Counted from the first letter of the stretch, positions 33,454 through 43,514 are shown. The stretch: DNA of 64,000 bases from Arthrobacter sp. zg-Y919 (GCF_030142045.1 NZ_CP126242.1:868001-932000); one strand, 5' to 3'. The notes: generated by a model not told the origin, from the sequence alone. Translations and numbers: made by a program.

Positions 33454-35018
33454 CACTGGAGCACGGTCAGGATGTAACGTCGGATCCCCGCCTGGACCGG
33501 ATCGTCGAGGGCATTGTCAGTATCGCGGCCGGAAACCTGACGGCCCGCATCCCCATCTCGCCGACCCGGGACCAGATCGACGCCGTCAGCACCGGTATCA
33601 ACCTCCTGGCAGCCGAACTGGACGACGTCTACCAGGACATGGAACACCGGGTGGAGTCCCGGACGCTGGAACTGCGGGAAGCACACCGGCAAATGGAGCG
33701 GATGGCCTTGTCGGATCCGCTCACGGGGCTGGGGAACCGGATAGCCCTGATGCAGCAGGTGGAGCTGGCCCTCGAGGACATGGCAGGCGGAGCGGCGGCG
33801 CCCGGCGTCCTGATGATTGATTTGGACGGTTTCAAGGAAATCAATGACAGTTTCGGGCACCGGGCCGGTGACCTGGTGCTGCAGGAAGTCGCCTCCCGGA
33901 TGCTCGCATCCGTCCCGGAGGGAAGCCTCGTGGCGCGGCTGGGCGGCGACGAATTCGCCGTGCTGCTCCCCGCCGTCGGGCGGCCCTCCGCACATGGCGT
34001 TGCCGAAGCGATCCAGGCCTCCCTCGGAGTCCGGATTCTCGTGGAGGAACTGGATGTCTGGCCCCGGGCAAGCATCGGTGCCCATGTGGCCCAGGCAGGG
34101 CAATCCGCGGAAGACCTGCTGCTGTATGCCGATACGGCAATGTACGTGGCGAAGGAGGAAGGCCCGGGACTGATCAGGTCCTTCGAACCTGTGATGCTCT
34201 ATGCCCGCCAACTGCGCCGGGAGATGGTTTCTGAACTGCGGAACGCCGTGGACCGGGACGAGTTCCGTCTGGCGTACCAGCCGGTGGTTGACCTGGTGAC
34301 CGGCCGGATGCAGGGCGTTGAGGTCCTGCTCCGCTGGGAGCACCCGACGCAGGGGCTGACCATGCCGGATGCCTTCATTCCGATGGCCGAGGAAAGCGGT
34401 GCCATCCTGCGTATCGGGCGCTGGGTGCTGCGGTCCGCACTGGAGCAGCTGGCCGCCTGGCGTGCGGAAGGGCGGAGCCAGGAGGGATTCCACGTCCGTG
34501 TGAATGTTTCGCCGTCCGAGCTGCAGAACATGGACCTGGTGGACTATGTCCGGGCTGCCCTGCGGGACACGGGTGCGGCGCCGCAGGATCTGGTCCTCGA
34601 GATCACGGAGAGCGCGTTCGTCGGCGGCGGTGACGTGGAGACCTACTCCATGAGGTCACTCAAGGCCCTGGGCGTCCGCCTGGAAATCGACGACTTCGGT
34701 ACGGGTTATTCATCCATCAGTTATCTGCGCCGGCTGCCGGTGGACACGGTCAAGGTGGACCGGGCCCTGATTGCCGATATCAGCCGTGACGAGGGCCAGC
34801 TGCAGTTTGTCGACGCAGTCCATCGGCTGATTCAGGCCGCCGGGATGGAAGCGGTTTTCGAAGGCATCGAAACACGCAACCAGGCGGGGCTCCTGCGCCG
34901 GATGGGCTGCTCCAGCGGGCAGGGGTACTTCTTCAGCCGGCCCCTGACCGCTGATCAGGTGGGGACGCTCCTGGCCAGCGGCAGCCGCCTGCCGCTGGCC
35001 ACCGAACTGCTGGCCTGA
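33429..35018 (+). CDS. GGDEF-EAL cyclic-di-GMP signalling protein
   Basis: A 529-residue cytoplasmic protein with no membrane helices. A HAMP-like/coiled segment (about 25-90, GNLTARIPISPTRDQI...) precedes a GGDEF domain (about 92-250) with the intact active-site motif GGDEF (LGGDEFAVLLP) and metal-binding DLDGFKEIND. An EAL domain (about 262-515) follows. Its signature glutamate motif reads EVL (GVEVLLRWEHP) but keeps Asn (RVNVSP), Glu (LEITES), DDFGTGYSS and KVDR. Both making and breaking c-di-GMP are thus possible. It starts 25 bases inside the STAS-like gene, suggesting that protein regulates it. Confidence 0.93.
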   Translation: MAEAVQRVTLEHGQDVTSDPRLDRIVEGIVSIAAGNLTARIPISPTRDQIDAVSTGINLLAAELDDVYQDMEHRVESRTLELREAHRQMERMALSDPLTGLGNRIALMQQVELALEDMAGGAAAPGVLMIDLDGFKEINDSFGHRAGDLVLQEVASRMLASVPEGSLVARLGGDEFAVLLPAVGRPSAHGVAEAIQASLGVRILVEELDVWPRASIGAHVAQAGQSAEDLLLYADTAMYVAKEEGPGLIRSFEPVMLYARQLRREMVSELRNAVDRDEFRLAYQPVVDLVTGRMQGVEVLLRWEHPTQGLTMPDAFIPMAEESGAILRIGRWVLRSALEQLAAWRAEGRSQEGFHVRVNVSPSELQNMDLVDYVRAALRDTGAAPQDLVLEITESAFVGGGDVETYSMRSLKALGVRLEIDDFGTGYSSISYLRRLPVDTVKVDRALIADISRDEGQLQFVDAVHRLIQAAGMEAVFEGIETRNQAGLLRRMGCSSGQGYFFSRPLTADQVGTLLASGSRLPLATELLA

Positions 35019-35038
35019 TCCGCTCCGGCGGACCTGGT

Positions 35039-35602
35039 TCAGGACCCTTTCAGGACCCGGTAGCGCAGGAACACGACCCCGTTGCCAAACCGTCTCTCCT
35101 CCAGCAGCTCGAGGTCCAGACGGAGCCCGTCCGGAAGGAACCGCTTCCCGCCGCCAATGACCACGGGCGAGAGCAGCTGCTGCAGCTCGTCGACCAGTCC
35201 CGCTTTCAGTGCCTGGCCGGCGAGGTTCGCACCGCCCACGGACACGTCGCCGTCGGACGCCTCGACCAGGGCCCGCACGGCAGCGGGAGCGAATTCCCGC
35301 TCCAGCCGGGTGCGCGGCGCGGTGACTTCGGACAGGGACCGGGAAAAGACCACCTTGTCCGCCGCCTGCCAGATCCCGGCGTATTCCAGGATGGCAGGGG
35401 GCTCGCCTTCGGCCGGCACTGAATCCCAGTACGTCATCACCTCGTACAGCTGCCGCCCGAGCAGATACGTACCGATGCTGCGGTCGAGTCCGTTGACGAA
35501 GCTATGCACCTCTTCATCGGGCATGCTCCAGTCAAAGGATCCGGCCTCATCCGCTACGTATCCGTCGAGCGAAGTGATGCTGGTGTAGATCAGCCGTCCC
35601 AT
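35039..35602 (-). CDS. RibD C-terminal/dihydrofolate-reductase-like family protein
   Basis: A 187-residue protein of the RibD C-terminal fold. MGRLIYTSITSLDGYVADEAGSFDW at the start, YLLGRQLYEVMTYW, KVVFSRSL, VSVGGANLAGQALKAGLVDELQ and the SPVVIGGGKRFLPDGL loop are family hallmarks of NADPH-binding reductases. Such stand-alone proteins are widespread in actinobacteria; the substrate is unknown and riboflavin synthesis is unlikely. A good ribosome site (GGGAGG) precedes the ATG. It lies 17 bases downstream of the phospho-sugar mutase gene on the same strand. Confidence 0.85.
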   Translation of the reverse strand: MGRLIYTSITSLDGYVADEAGSFDWSMPDEEVHSFVNGLDRSIGTYLLGRQLYEVMTYWDSVPAEGEPPAILEYAGIWQAADKVVFSRSLSEVTAPRTRLEREFAPAAVRALVEASDGDVSVGGANLAGQALKAGLVDELQQLLSPVVIGGGKRFLPDGLRLDLELLEERRFGNGVVFLRYRVLKGS

Positions 35603-35619
35603 GCCGGCCTCCCGCCTGG

Positions 35620-37383
35620 TTAGAGTCCCAGGGCCGTCCGTACATCCGCCAGCACGGCGTCCAGCGTCGCGCGGGCATTCGAACGCGCCGCCAGCAGCTC
35701 CGCGGCCGAACCGACGGGCTCAATCACCTCGAGGTAGCACTTGAGCTTGGGTTCGGTTCCGCTGGGCCGGATGATGACCCGGGTGTTGTCCCGGGTAATG
35801 TAGCGCAGCCCGTCTGTGGGCGGAAGGCCGTTGGCGCCCTCCGCGAGGTCGACGGCGGTGTCCACTTCCGAGCCGGCGAAGGATTTCGGCGGGTGCTCGC
35901 GCAGCCGCTGCATCATTTCGGTCAGCAGCCCCAGGTTTTCCACCCGGACGGAGAGCTGGTCGCTCTGGTGCAGGCCGTGCTGCAGTGCGAGCTCGTCGAG
36001 TTCGTCAAAGAGCGTGCGCCCCGCAGCCTTCAGTGCGGCCGCAAGTTCCGCGATCAGGACTCCGGCGGAGATGCCGTCCTTATCCCGGACCTGCCCGGGT
36101 GCAACGCAGTATCCCAGCGCTTCCTCATACCCGTAGACCAGGTTCGGCACCCGGGAGATCCACTTGAAGCCGGTGAGGGTCTCCTGGTGCTCAAAACCTG
36201 CAGCATCCGCGATGCGTGCCAGCAGGCGGGAGGAAACAATCGAGTTGGCGAAGACGACGCCGGCGCGGGTCTTCTCGCCCCGGACCTTCCAGCGGCCGTC
36301 CGCAATCCGGCGGGCGATGTGGCGGCCCAGCAGGGCACCCACTTCGTCGCCGCGGAGCATGCGCCATTCACCGGTGGCCGGATCTTTGGCGGCGACGGCG
36401 GCGCGGTCGGCGTCCGGGTCGTTGGCCAGGACAAGGTCCGCGTCCCGGTCCACGGCAAGCTTCAGGGCCAGGTCCAGTGCACCGGGTTCTTCGGGATTGG
36501 GGAAGGCGACGGTGGGGAAGTCCGGGTCCGGCAGAGCCTGCTCCGGAACCAGGGTGACCGAGGTGAAGCCGGCGCCGCGGAGTACGGCGGACATGGTTTC
36601 GCCGCCGACGCCGTGCATGGGCGTGAGGACGATGTCCAGGTCCCGTGCGGGGTAGCCTTCGCGGTGCGCGAGGTCGTCCACGCCGCCGATGTAGTCGGCA
36701 ATCAGTGACTCGGAGACTTCGGTGTAGCCGTCCGGTGCCAGCTCAATGGACTCCAGCGGCACGGTGTAGTCGATCCGGGCGGCAATCTCGGCGTCGTACG
36801 GGGTGACGATCTGCGCGCCGCGGCCCGGCCCCTTGACCGTGCGTCCACCGAGGTAGACCTTGTAGCCGTTGTCCGCCGCCGGGTTGTGGCTGGCGGTGAC
36901 CATGACGCCTGCATCCGTGTCCAGTGCACGCACCGCGTAGGCGAGCAGCGGCGTCGGCAGCGTGCAGGGCAGCAGGAACGTTTCAATGCCCGCGGCACCG
37001 AAGACGGCAGCTGTTTCCAGGGCGAAGTCCTTCGACTTGTACCGGGCGTCGTAGCCGATGACGGCGCTGGGGGTCCAGCTGTCGCCGGCAGTGTCCTGGA
37101 GGAAGGACGCGATACCGGCAGCGGTGCGCCGCACCACCACGCGGTTCATCCGGTTGGGGCCGGCGCCCAGCTCCGCACGCAGCCCCGCAGTCCCGAATTC
37201 CAACGTGCCGGCGAAGCGGTCCGCCAGTTCTTCGGCCGCCGCCGCTGCCGCAGCGTCCGTACCGTCCGAGATGGTGCGCAGGAGGGTGCGGAGCTGGCGC
37301 ACGGTGTCAGGATCGGGATCGCTGTCGGCCCATTCCTGCGCGACGGCGGTGAGTTCTTCGAGTTCAGCGGGAATCAGAGTCAT
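35620..37383 (-). CDS. phospho-sugar mutase (phosphoglucomutase/phosphomannomutase family)
   Basis: A 587-residue alpha-D-phosphohexomutase. The catalytic serine is in VMVTASHNPAADNGYKVY, the metal loop is DPDADRAAVA, the sugar-specificity loop is GYEEALGY, and the phosphate-binding loop is RPSGTEPKLK near the C terminus. Long members of this type next to purine-nucleoside phosphorylase are often phosphopentomutase-like, converting ribose/deoxyribose 1-phosphate to the 5-phosphate. The pnp gene lies directly upstream (55-base gap), and deoC in the same window completes the route. Hexose use cannot be excluded. Confidence 0.92.
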   Translation of the reverse strand: MTLIPAELEELTAVAQEWADSDPDPDTVRQLRTLLRTISDGTDAAAAAAAEELADRFAGTLEFGTAGLRAELGAGPNRMNRVVVRRTAAGIASFLQDTAGDSWTPSAVIGYDARYKSKDFALETAAVFGAAGIETFLLPCTLPTPLLAYAVRALDTDAGVMVTASHNPAADNGYKVYLGGRTVKGPGRGAQIVTPYDAEIAARIDYTVPLESIELAPDGYTEVSESLIADYIGGVDDLAHREGYPARDLDIVLTPMHGVGGETMSAVLRGAGFTSVTLVPEQALPDPDFPTVAFPNPEEPGALDLALKLAVDRDADLVLANDPDADRAAVAAKDPATGEWRMLRGDEVGALLGRHIARRIADGRWKVRGEKTRAGVVFANSIVSSRLLARIADAAGFEHQETLTGFKWISRVPNLVYGYEEALGYCVAPGQVRDKDGISAGVLIAELAAALKAAGRTLFDELDELALQHGLHQSDQLSVRVENLGLLTEMMQRLREHPPKSFAGSEVDTAVDLAEGANGLPPTDGLRYITRDNTRVIIRPSGTEPKLKCYLEVIEPVGSAAELLAARSNARATLDAVLADVRTALGL

Positions 37384-37438
37384 GTTGTGTACCTACTGTT
37401 GTGGTGCTGGTGCGGATAGCTGAGCGGCGCCGAAGCTG

Positions 37439-38239
37439 CTAGATCTTGTTGATGATCTCGGCGAGCAGCTTGGAAATGCGCGGTCCGGCGGCCTGTCCGG
37501 CTTCCAGGACCTCGCCGTGGCTCAGTGCCACCGGGCTGATGCCTGCTGCCAGGTTGGTGACCAGGGAGATCCCGAAGACCTCCATGCCGGCGTGGCGCGC
37601 GGCGATGGCTTCGAGGGCCGTGGACATACCTACCAGGTCGGCGCCGATGGTCTTGGCGTAACGGACCTCGGCGGGGGTTTCGTAGTGCGGACCCGTGAAC
37701 TGGGCGTAGACACCTTCATCGAGGGTGGGGTCCACGGTGCGGGCTACATCGCGCAGGCGCGAAGAGTAGAGGTCCGTCAGGTCCACGAACGTGGCGCCTT
37801 CGAGCGGGGATGCGGCCGTGAGGTTGAGGTGGTCGCTGATGAGCACCGGAGTGCCGGGCTGCCAGTCGGGGTTCAACCCGCCGCAGCCGTTGGTGAGGAC
37901 CATGACCTTGGCGCCGGCGGCTGCTGCCGTGCGGACGCCGTGGACGACGGCGCGGACACCCTTGCCCTCGTAGTAATGCGTGCGTGCACCCAGGACGAGG
38001 GCGCGCTTGCCGTCGGTGGTGAGGACGGAGCGGATGGTGCCGACGTGCCCCTGCACGGCCGGAGCGGAGAAGCCCGGGATATCGGCGGCGGAAAGCGTAG
38101 CGGTGGTCTCGCCGATCAGTTCGGCGGCTTCACCCCAGCCGCTTCCAAGTACGAGGGCAATGTCGTGGGAGGGCACGCCGGTGTGCTCTGCAATGTAGTC
38201 GGCGGCCTGCTGGGCAAGTTCAAATGGGTCGTTAGTCAC
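37439..38239 (-). CDS. purine-nucleoside phosphorylase
   Basis: A 266-residue phosphorylase of the trimeric (PunA/DeoD type 2) class that splits purine nucleosides with phosphate. The phosphate-binding VLGSGWGEAAE at residue 30 onward, RTHYYEGKG, TNGCGGLNPDWQPG, GPHYETPAEVRYAKTIGADLVGMSTALEA and VTNLAAGIS (purine site Asn) are all present. The start is GTG at 38239. It is the first gene of a likely operon with the phospho-sugar mutase. Confidence 0.94.
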   Translation of the reverse strand: MTNDPFELAQQAADYIAEHTGVPSHDIALVLGSGWGEAAELIGETTATLSAADIPGFSAPAVQGHVGTIRSVLTTDGKRALVLGARTHYYEGKGVRAVVHGVRTAAAAGAKVMVLTNGCGGLNPDWQPGTPVLISDHLNLTAASPLEGATFVDLTDLYSSRLRDVARTVDPTLDEGVYAQFTGPHYETPAEVRYAKTIGADLVGMSTALEAIAARHAGMEVFGISLVTNLAAGISPVALSHGEVLEAGQAAGPRISKLLAEIINKI

Positions 38240-38330
38240 TTAACAAACTTACAGCCTGCAGGGACCACCGGAGTCCGCGCCGGAGGCCACCGTTTGAGCA
38301 GCGTCACTGGATGGGACAGAATAGAGCCTT

Positions 38331-39737
38331 GTGACCAGCCAACTAGATTTTACTGCCCGGAAACTTGCGATTCTCGGAGGGGGCCCCGGCGGCTACGAGG
38401 CTGCCCTCGTGGCGGCATCCCTCGGCGCCGACGTAACCATTGTCGAACGGCAGGGACTGGGCGGCTCTGCGGTGCTCACCGACGTCGTTCCCTCCAAAAC
38501 GCTTATCGCCACCGCCGACGTGATGACCCGGATGAACGCTGCCCGGAACCTCGGCGTGGAATTCGGGGACGTCGCCTCACCGGTCTTCGCGGACCTCAAG
38601 GTGGTCAACCACCGTCTGCTGGCCCTGGCCAAGGAGCAGTCCAACGACATCCGCAGCACCCTCGAACGGGTGGGTGTGAAGGTGAAGATCGGCGACGGCC
38701 GGCTGCTGGACAACTCCACCATTGAGGTCACCGCCCCGGACGGCACCGTGGAAACGGTCACGGCCGAGGCGCTGCTGATTGCCACCGGCGCCAACCCCCG
38801 CGAGCTGGACACGTCCGTGCCGGACGGCGAACGGATCTTCACCTGGAAGCAGATCTACAACCTCACCGAGGTTCCGGAGCACCTGATTGTCATCGGCTCC
38901 GGCGTGACCGGCGCTGAATTCGCGTCCGCGTATAACGGCCTGGGGAGCAAGGTCACACTGATCTCCAGCCGCGACCGTGTGCTGCCGGGCGAGGATGCGG
39001 ATGCCGCCGTCGTCCTGGAGGACGTCTTCCAGGCCCGCGGCATGACGGTGCTCAGCCGGTGCCGTGCGGATTCCGTGAAGAACACCGGCGACGGGGTGCT
39101 GGTGACCCTCGCGGACGGCCGCACCCTTGAGGGCAGCCACTGCCTCGTGGCCGTCGGCGCCATCCCGAACACGGCCGGAATCGGTCTGGAAGAGGCCGGC
39201 GTGCAGCTCGACGAGCGCGGCCAGATCCGGGTCGACGGCGTCTCCCGCACCACGGCGGACAATGTCTACGCCGCAGGGGACTGCACCGGTGTGTTCAACC
39301 TGGCGTCCGTGGCGGCCATGCAGGGCCGCATCGCGGTGGCGCACCTCATGGGCGACGGCGTGAGGCCGCTGAAGCTCAAGACAGTGGCGTCGAACATCTT
39401 CACGTCCCCGGAAATTGCATCCGTGGGTGTCACCGAAGCCGACGTCGCCGAGGGCCGCTACCAGGGCGACGTCATCAAGCTCTCCCTGCACACGAACGCC
39501 CGCGCCAAGATGATGGACGTCAAGGAGGGCTTCGTGAAGATCATTGCCCGCAAGGGCTCCGGAAGCGTGATTGGCGGCGTCGTGGTGGGGCCGCGTGCCT
39601 CGGAGCTGATCTTCCCGATCGCCATTGCCGTCACGCAGAAGCTGCATGTGGATGACCTGGCCAACACCTTTGCCGTGTACCCGTCCCTCACCGGATCTAT
39701 TTCGGAGGCTGCCCGGCGGCTGCACGTGCATCTGTAG
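38331..39737 (+). CDS. NAD(P)H-quinone dehydrogenase, lipoamide-dehydrogenase fold without redox cysteines (LpdA-like)
   Basis: A 468-residue FAD flavoprotein of the disulfide-reductase superfamily. GGGPGGYEAALVAASLGADVTIVE binds FAD, a second GSGVTGAEFASAY motif binds NAD(P), and VYAAGDCTGVFNLASVA is the C-terminal FAD motif. The usual CxxxxC redox pair is replaced by GLGGSAVLTDVVPSK, so it cannot reduce lipoamide. Mycobacterial LpdA (Rv3303c) has the same change and reduces quinones. The C-terminal dimerisation domain is intact. The start is GTG at 38331, divergent from pnp. A hairpin with T6 follows. Confidence 0.92.
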   Translation: MTSQLDFTARKLAILGGGPGGYEAALVAASLGADVTIVERQGLGGSAVLTDVVPSKTLIATADVMTRMNAARNLGVEFGDVASPVFADLKVVNHRLLALAKEQSNDIRSTLERVGVKVKIGDGRLLDNSTIEVTAPDGTVETVTAEALLIATGANPRELDTSVPDGERIFTWKQIYNLTEVPEHLIVIGSGVTGAEFASAYNGLGSKVTLISSRDRVLPGEDADAAVVLEDVFQARGMTVLSRCRADSVKNTGDGVLVTLADGRTLEGSHCLVAVGAIPNTAGIGLEEAGVQLDERGQIRVDGVSRTTADNVYAAGDCTGVFNLASVAAMQGRIAVAHLMGDGVRPLKLKTVASNIFTSPEIASVGVTEADVAEGRYQGDVIKLSLHTNARAKMMDVKEGFVKIIARKGSGSVIGGVVVGPRASELIFPIAIAVTQKLHVDDLANTFAVYPSLTGSISEAARRLHVHL

Positions 39738-39753
39738 GGATTACTCTTTTCAT

Positions 39754-39799
39754 TCCCGCGTCCGCGGCGGATCATCCGTCGCGGGCGCGGGATTTTTTA
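39754..39799 (+). terminator. intrinsic terminator after LpdA-like gene
   Basis: The outer arms TCCCGCG (39754-39760) and CGCGGGA (39786-39792) are extended by inner CCGCGxCGGAT/ATCCGxCGCGG pairing and followed by six T's. Confidence 0.9.
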
Positions 39800-39958
39800 T
39801 GTCCGATTAGTGGATTGCGGGAAGCCCATTGCCCGGTTTTTCGGAGCGGCCGATGACGGATGACGAAATGTGTGTCCAGTATTTGGACAGAAATCTCACA
39901 TGACGGACTCGGGCTCCTAGGATATGGATACTTCAATTCCTCTTGCGAAAGAGTTCCA

Positions 39959-41374
39959 ATGTCTACAAAGAATCCCTCCGCGTCAGCGGCGCCGGCTAAA
40001 GCCAATTCCAAGGGCCGTGTGATTGTTGCCAGCCTCGTCGGAACCTCCATCGAGTTTTATGACTTCTACGTCTACGCTACGGCCGCGGTCCTGGTCTTTC
40101 CCCGGTTGTTTTTTCCAAACGCCGAGGGGGTAACCGCCCTGCTCAGCTCGTTCGCCGTGTTTGGGGTGGCCTTTATTGCACGGCCGCTGGGCTCCATCGT
40201 CTTCGGGCACTTCGGTGACAGGGTGGGCCGCAAGGGAACACTGGTGGCCTCTCTGCTGACCATGGGCATCGCCACGTTCCTGATCGGCTGCCTGCCGACC
40301 GCGGAAAACGGCTGGACGATCCTTGCTCCGGCAATGCTGGTGGTCCTGCGGTTTGCCCAGGGCCTGGCCCTGGGTGGGGAATGGTCCGGAGCCGCGCTGC
40401 TCGCCACAGAGAACGCGCCGGCCAACAAGCGTGCCGTCTGGGGAACCTTCCCGCAGCTGGGCGCGCCGATCGGCTTTATCCTGGCCAACGGCCTGTTCCT
40501 GCTGCTGAGCTTCCAGCTGGATGCCGAACAGTTCGACTCCTGGGGCTGGCGCGTACCGTTCCTGGCCAGCGCCGTCATGGTGATCATCGGCCTGTACGTC
40601 CGTCTGAAGCTGGTTGAGACGCCGGCCTTCCAGAAGGTTGTGGATTCGGGCGAGGTCAGCAAACTGCCCCTGAGCCGCGCCTTCAAATACAGCTGGCGCC
40701 AGATGATAGCCGGCACCTTCATCATGCTGGCAACGTATGTGCTCTTCTACTTGATGACCACCTTCACCCTGTCCTACGGCACCGCTGCCAAGTCCGAGGA
40801 AGCCGCCCGTGCCGCGGCGGAGAAGAGCGGCAAGGTATTCGACCCCGAGACCTTCGCCGCCGGCCTGGGCTACGCCCGCAACGATTTCCTGATCATGCTG
40901 ATTATCGGCGTGGTGTTCTTCGGAGTCTTCACGCTCGTCGCCGGTCCGCTGGCGGAGAAGTTCGGGCGCCGCAAGACACTGCTGGTGGTGACCGCCGGCA
41001 TCTTCCTCTTCGGCTTCACGTTCTCGCCGCTGCTGGGCGGCGGAACCGTAGGGGTGATGGCGCTGCTGATCATCGGCTTCACCCTGATGGGGCTGACCTT
41101 CGGACCCATGGGAGCCCTTCTGCCCGAGCTGTTCCCGACCAATGTGCGCTACACGGGCTCGGCCATTGCCTACAACTTCTCCTCGATCCTGGGTGCGGCA
41201 GTGGCACCGTTCATCGCCGTCGCCCTGTGGCAGGCCGCGGACGGCAGCCCGTGGCTGGTGGGCATCTACCTGTCCTCCATGGCGGTGCTGACCCTGGTAG
41301 CCCTGTTCGTGACGAAGGAGACGCGCGACGTCGACTACGAAAACAACTCCAGTGAGGCCGTGAAGGTCGTCTAG
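39959..41374 (+). CDS. MHS-family MFS transporter (metabolite:H+ symporter)
   Basis: A 471-residue integral membrane protein with 12 predicted helices. The opening VIVASLVGTSIEFYDFYVYATAAVLVFPRLFF, GSIVFGHFGDRVGRKGTLV between helices 2 and 3, and GLALGGEWSGAALLATENAP are hallmarks of the MHS branch (ProP, KgtP and ShiA relatives). An insertion rich in Ala/Lys/Glu (SEEAARAAAEKSGKVF) lies in the middle loop, as in several actinobacterial members. The substrate is unknown, probably an organic acid or osmolyte. The ATG at 39959 is favoured; an upstream frame from 39860 is not membrane-protein-like. A strong terminator follows. Confidence 0.92.
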   Translation: MSTKNPSASAAPAKANSKGRVIVASLVGTSIEFYDFYVYATAAVLVFPRLFFPNAEGVTALLSSFAVFGVAFIARPLGSIVFGHFGDRVGRKGTLVASLLTMGIATFLIGCLPTAENGWTILAPAMLVVLRFAQGLALGGEWSGAALLATENAPANKRAVWGTFPQLGAPIGFILANGLFLLLSFQLDAEQFDSWGWRVPFLASAVMVIIGLYVRLKLVETPAFQKVVDSGEVSKLPLSRAFKYSWRQMIAGTFIMLATYVLFYLMTTFTLSYGTAAKSEEAARAAAEKSGKVFDPETFAAGLGYARNDFLIMLIIGVVFFGVFTLVAGPLAEKFGRRKTLLVVTAGIFLFGFTFSPLLGGGTVGVMALLIIGFTLMGLTFGPMGALLPELFPTNVRYTGSAIAYNFSSILGAAVAPFIAVALWQAADGSPWLVGIYLSSMAVLTLVALFVTKETRDVDYENNSSEAVKVV

Positions 41375-41386
41375 CCGGTTCAATGC

Positions 41387-41430
41387 AGCAGGCCCGGTTC
41401 CCTTGGTGGGAACCGGGCCTGCTTTATTTT
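41387..41430. terminator. strong intrinsic terminator between convergent genes
   Basis: A perfect 16-bp stem, AGCAGGCCCGGTTCCC (41387-41402) with GGGAACCGGGCCTGCT (41408-41423), has a 5-base loop and TTATTTT after it. It can serve both the MHS transporter and the convergent carboxylase gene. Confidence 0.93.
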
Positions 41431-41465
41431 GGGTGCTTCTGCTGGTGTCTCCCGTTTGTCCGGGA

Positions 41466-43268
41466 TTAGTCCTGGATGGAGGCGATGACGGCACCGGCGG
41501 AGACTGTCGCGCCGGGGAGGGCGCTCAGGCCCGTGATGGTGCCGGACTTGTGCGCAGTCAACGGCTGTTCCATCTTCATGGCTTCCAGCACCACGACGAG
41601 GTCGCCCTCGTTGACTTCGGCTCCATCCTCGACGGCAACCTTGACGATGGTTCCCTGCATGGGGGAGGTGAGGTCGTCGCCAGCGGCAGCGGTGGACGCT
41701 CCGCCCCGGGAGCGCTTGCGGGCCTTCCCGTTGCCCCGAGTGCCGTTGGACGCGCCGTTGGCAGGGGCGCCCAGCCCGGCCGGCAGCACGACTTCCAGCC
41801 GCTTGCCGCCTACCTCGACGGTGACGCGCTGGCGCTCGTCGTCGTCGCCTGTTCCCGGCTCGCCGTTCCACGCCGGAATGGTGTTCACAAACTCGGTCTC
41901 GATCCAGCGGGTATGCACGCCGAACGTGTCCTCGCCCGTGAATGCGGGGTCTGCTGTGACGGCGCGGTGGAAGGGCAGCACGGTGGGGAGCCCGGCGACG
42001 TCGATCTCCGCCAGCGCGCGCCGCGCCCGCTCCAGTGCCTGGCGGCGGGTGGAGCCGGTGACAATCAGCTTGGCGAGCATGGAATCGAAGTTCCCGCCCA
42101 CGGTTTCACCGGCTTCGATGCCTGAGTCCACGCGGACGCCCGGCCCGGTGGGCAGCTTGAAATCGGAAACCGTGCCGGGAGCGGGCATGAAATTGCGGCC
42201 CGGATCTTCACCGTTGATGCGGAACTCGAAGGAGTGTCCGCGCACTTCGGGATCGCCGTAGCCCAGTGCTTCGCCGCGGGCGATGCGGAACTGTTCGCGG
42301 ACCAGGTCCAGCCCCGTGACTTCCTCGGACACCGGGTGTTCCACCTGGAGCCGGGTGTTGACCTCCAGGAAGGAGATGGTGCCGTCCTTGCCGACCAGGA
42401 ATTCGCAGGTTCCGGCACCCTGGTAGCCGGCCTCCTTCAGGATGGCCTTCGACGCCGAGTAGAGGCTGGCGTTCTGTTCCTCGGTGAGGAACGGTGCCGG
42501 TGCTTCCTCGACCAGCTTCTGGTTGCGGCGCTGCAGGGAGCAGTCGCGGGTGGAGACGACGACGACGTTGCCGTAGGCGTCGGCCAGGCACTGGGTTTCC
42601 ACATGGCGGGGTGCGTCAAGGAAGCGCTCGATGAAGCACTCGCCGCGGCCAAACGCGGCCGTGGCCTCACGGACGGCGGAATCAAACATCTCGGGGATTT
42701 CCTCGCGGGTCCGGGCGACCTTGATGCCGCGGCCGCCGCCGCCGAATGCAGCCTTGATGGCCAGCGGGAGTCCGTGCCGGTCCGCGAAATCCAGGACGTC
42801 CTGGGCGGATTCCACCGGATCCTGCGTGCCCGGAACCAGCGGGGCGCCGACCTTGGCGGCGATGTGCCGGGCCTGGACCTTGTCACCCAGGGAGGAAATC
42901 GCGCTGGGGGAGGGGCCGATCCAGGTCAGTCCCGCGTCAATGACGCGCTGGGCAAATTCGGCGTTTTCCGAGAGGAACCCGTAGCCCGGGTGGATGGCGT
43001 CGGCGCCTGCGCGGGCTGCGGCGTCGAGGATCTTTCCCATATCCAGGTAGGACTCGGCGGCGGTGCTGCCGCCCAGCGCGTAGGCCTCATCTGCGAGGCG
43101 GACGTGAAGGGCGTCGCGGTCCGGATCGGCGTAGACCGCAACGGCGGCAATTCCTTCGTCTCGCGCGGCCCGGATAACCCGTACTGCAATCTCGCCGCGG
43201 TTGGCAATGAGGATCTTGGTGAGTGCCTTTGCGGGGGTCGCAGCAGGCGCGGGGGTGTTCTGGCTCAT
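41466..43268 (-). CDS. accA3: acyl-CoA carboxylase alpha subunit: biotin carboxylase plus biotin carrier domain
   Basis: A 600-residue fusion. The biotin carboxylase (about 15-460) has [34 protein letters not shown], the ATP loop [36 protein letters not shown] and RINGEDP. An Ala/Lys/Arg linker follows. The C-terminal biotinyl domain (about 525-600) carries the biotinylated lysine in EAMKMEQPL. It carboxylates biotin for acetyl- and propionyl-CoA carboxylation, supplying malonyl- and methylmalonyl-CoA. The beta (48927) and epsilon (48673) subunits and biotin ligase (51687) are in the same window. The symbol follows mycobacterial use. Confidence 0.95.
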   Translation of the reverse strand: MSQNTPAPAATPAKALTKILIANRGEIAVRVIRAARDEGIAAVAVYADPDRDALHVRLADEAYALGGSTAAESYLDMGKILDAAARAGADAIHPGYGFLSENAEFAQRVIDAGLTWIGPSPSAISSLGDKVQARHIAAKVGAPLVPGTQDPVESAQDVLDFADRHGLPLAIKAAFGGGGRGIKVARTREEIPEMFDSAVREATAAFGRGECFIERFLDAPRHVETQCLADAYGNVVVVSTRDCSLQRRNQKLVEEAPAPFLTEEQNASLYSASKAILKEAGYQGAGTCEFLVGKDGTISFLEVNTRLQVEHPVSEEVTGLDLVREQFRIARGEALGYGDPEVRGHSFEFRINGEDPGRNFMPAPGTVSDFKLPTGPGVRVDSGIEAGETVGGNFDSMLAKLIVTGSTRRQALERARRALAEIDVAGLPTVLPFHRAVTADPAFTGEDTFGVHTRWIETEFVNTIPAWNGEPGTGDDDERQRVTVEVGGKRLEVVLPAGLGAPANGASNGTRGNGKARKRSRGGASTAAAGDDLTSPMQGTIVKVAVEDGAEVNEGDLVVVLEAMKMEQPLTAHKSGTITGLSALPGATVSAGAVIASIQD

Positions 43269-43514
43269 TGGTGCACTGGCTCCTTTTGATCTCTTCGGAG
43301 CCTAGCGCGGTTTTGTGGTCTCGGGCCATAATACGTGCTGTTTCTGCGTGGGAACGGTCCATTCGTTGTGGGGATTCTACAAAGCGGAGGTTGCCCGGGT
43401 GTGAGGCGATGCGCCTCCCAGCTTTCCTCCACATGTCGATTGGGTTTGCCGGCCGCTTCACCGTCGGTGCTGCACGGGGTGGAGTGCACATGCTCTCGGG
43501 TAGTTGATGAACGT

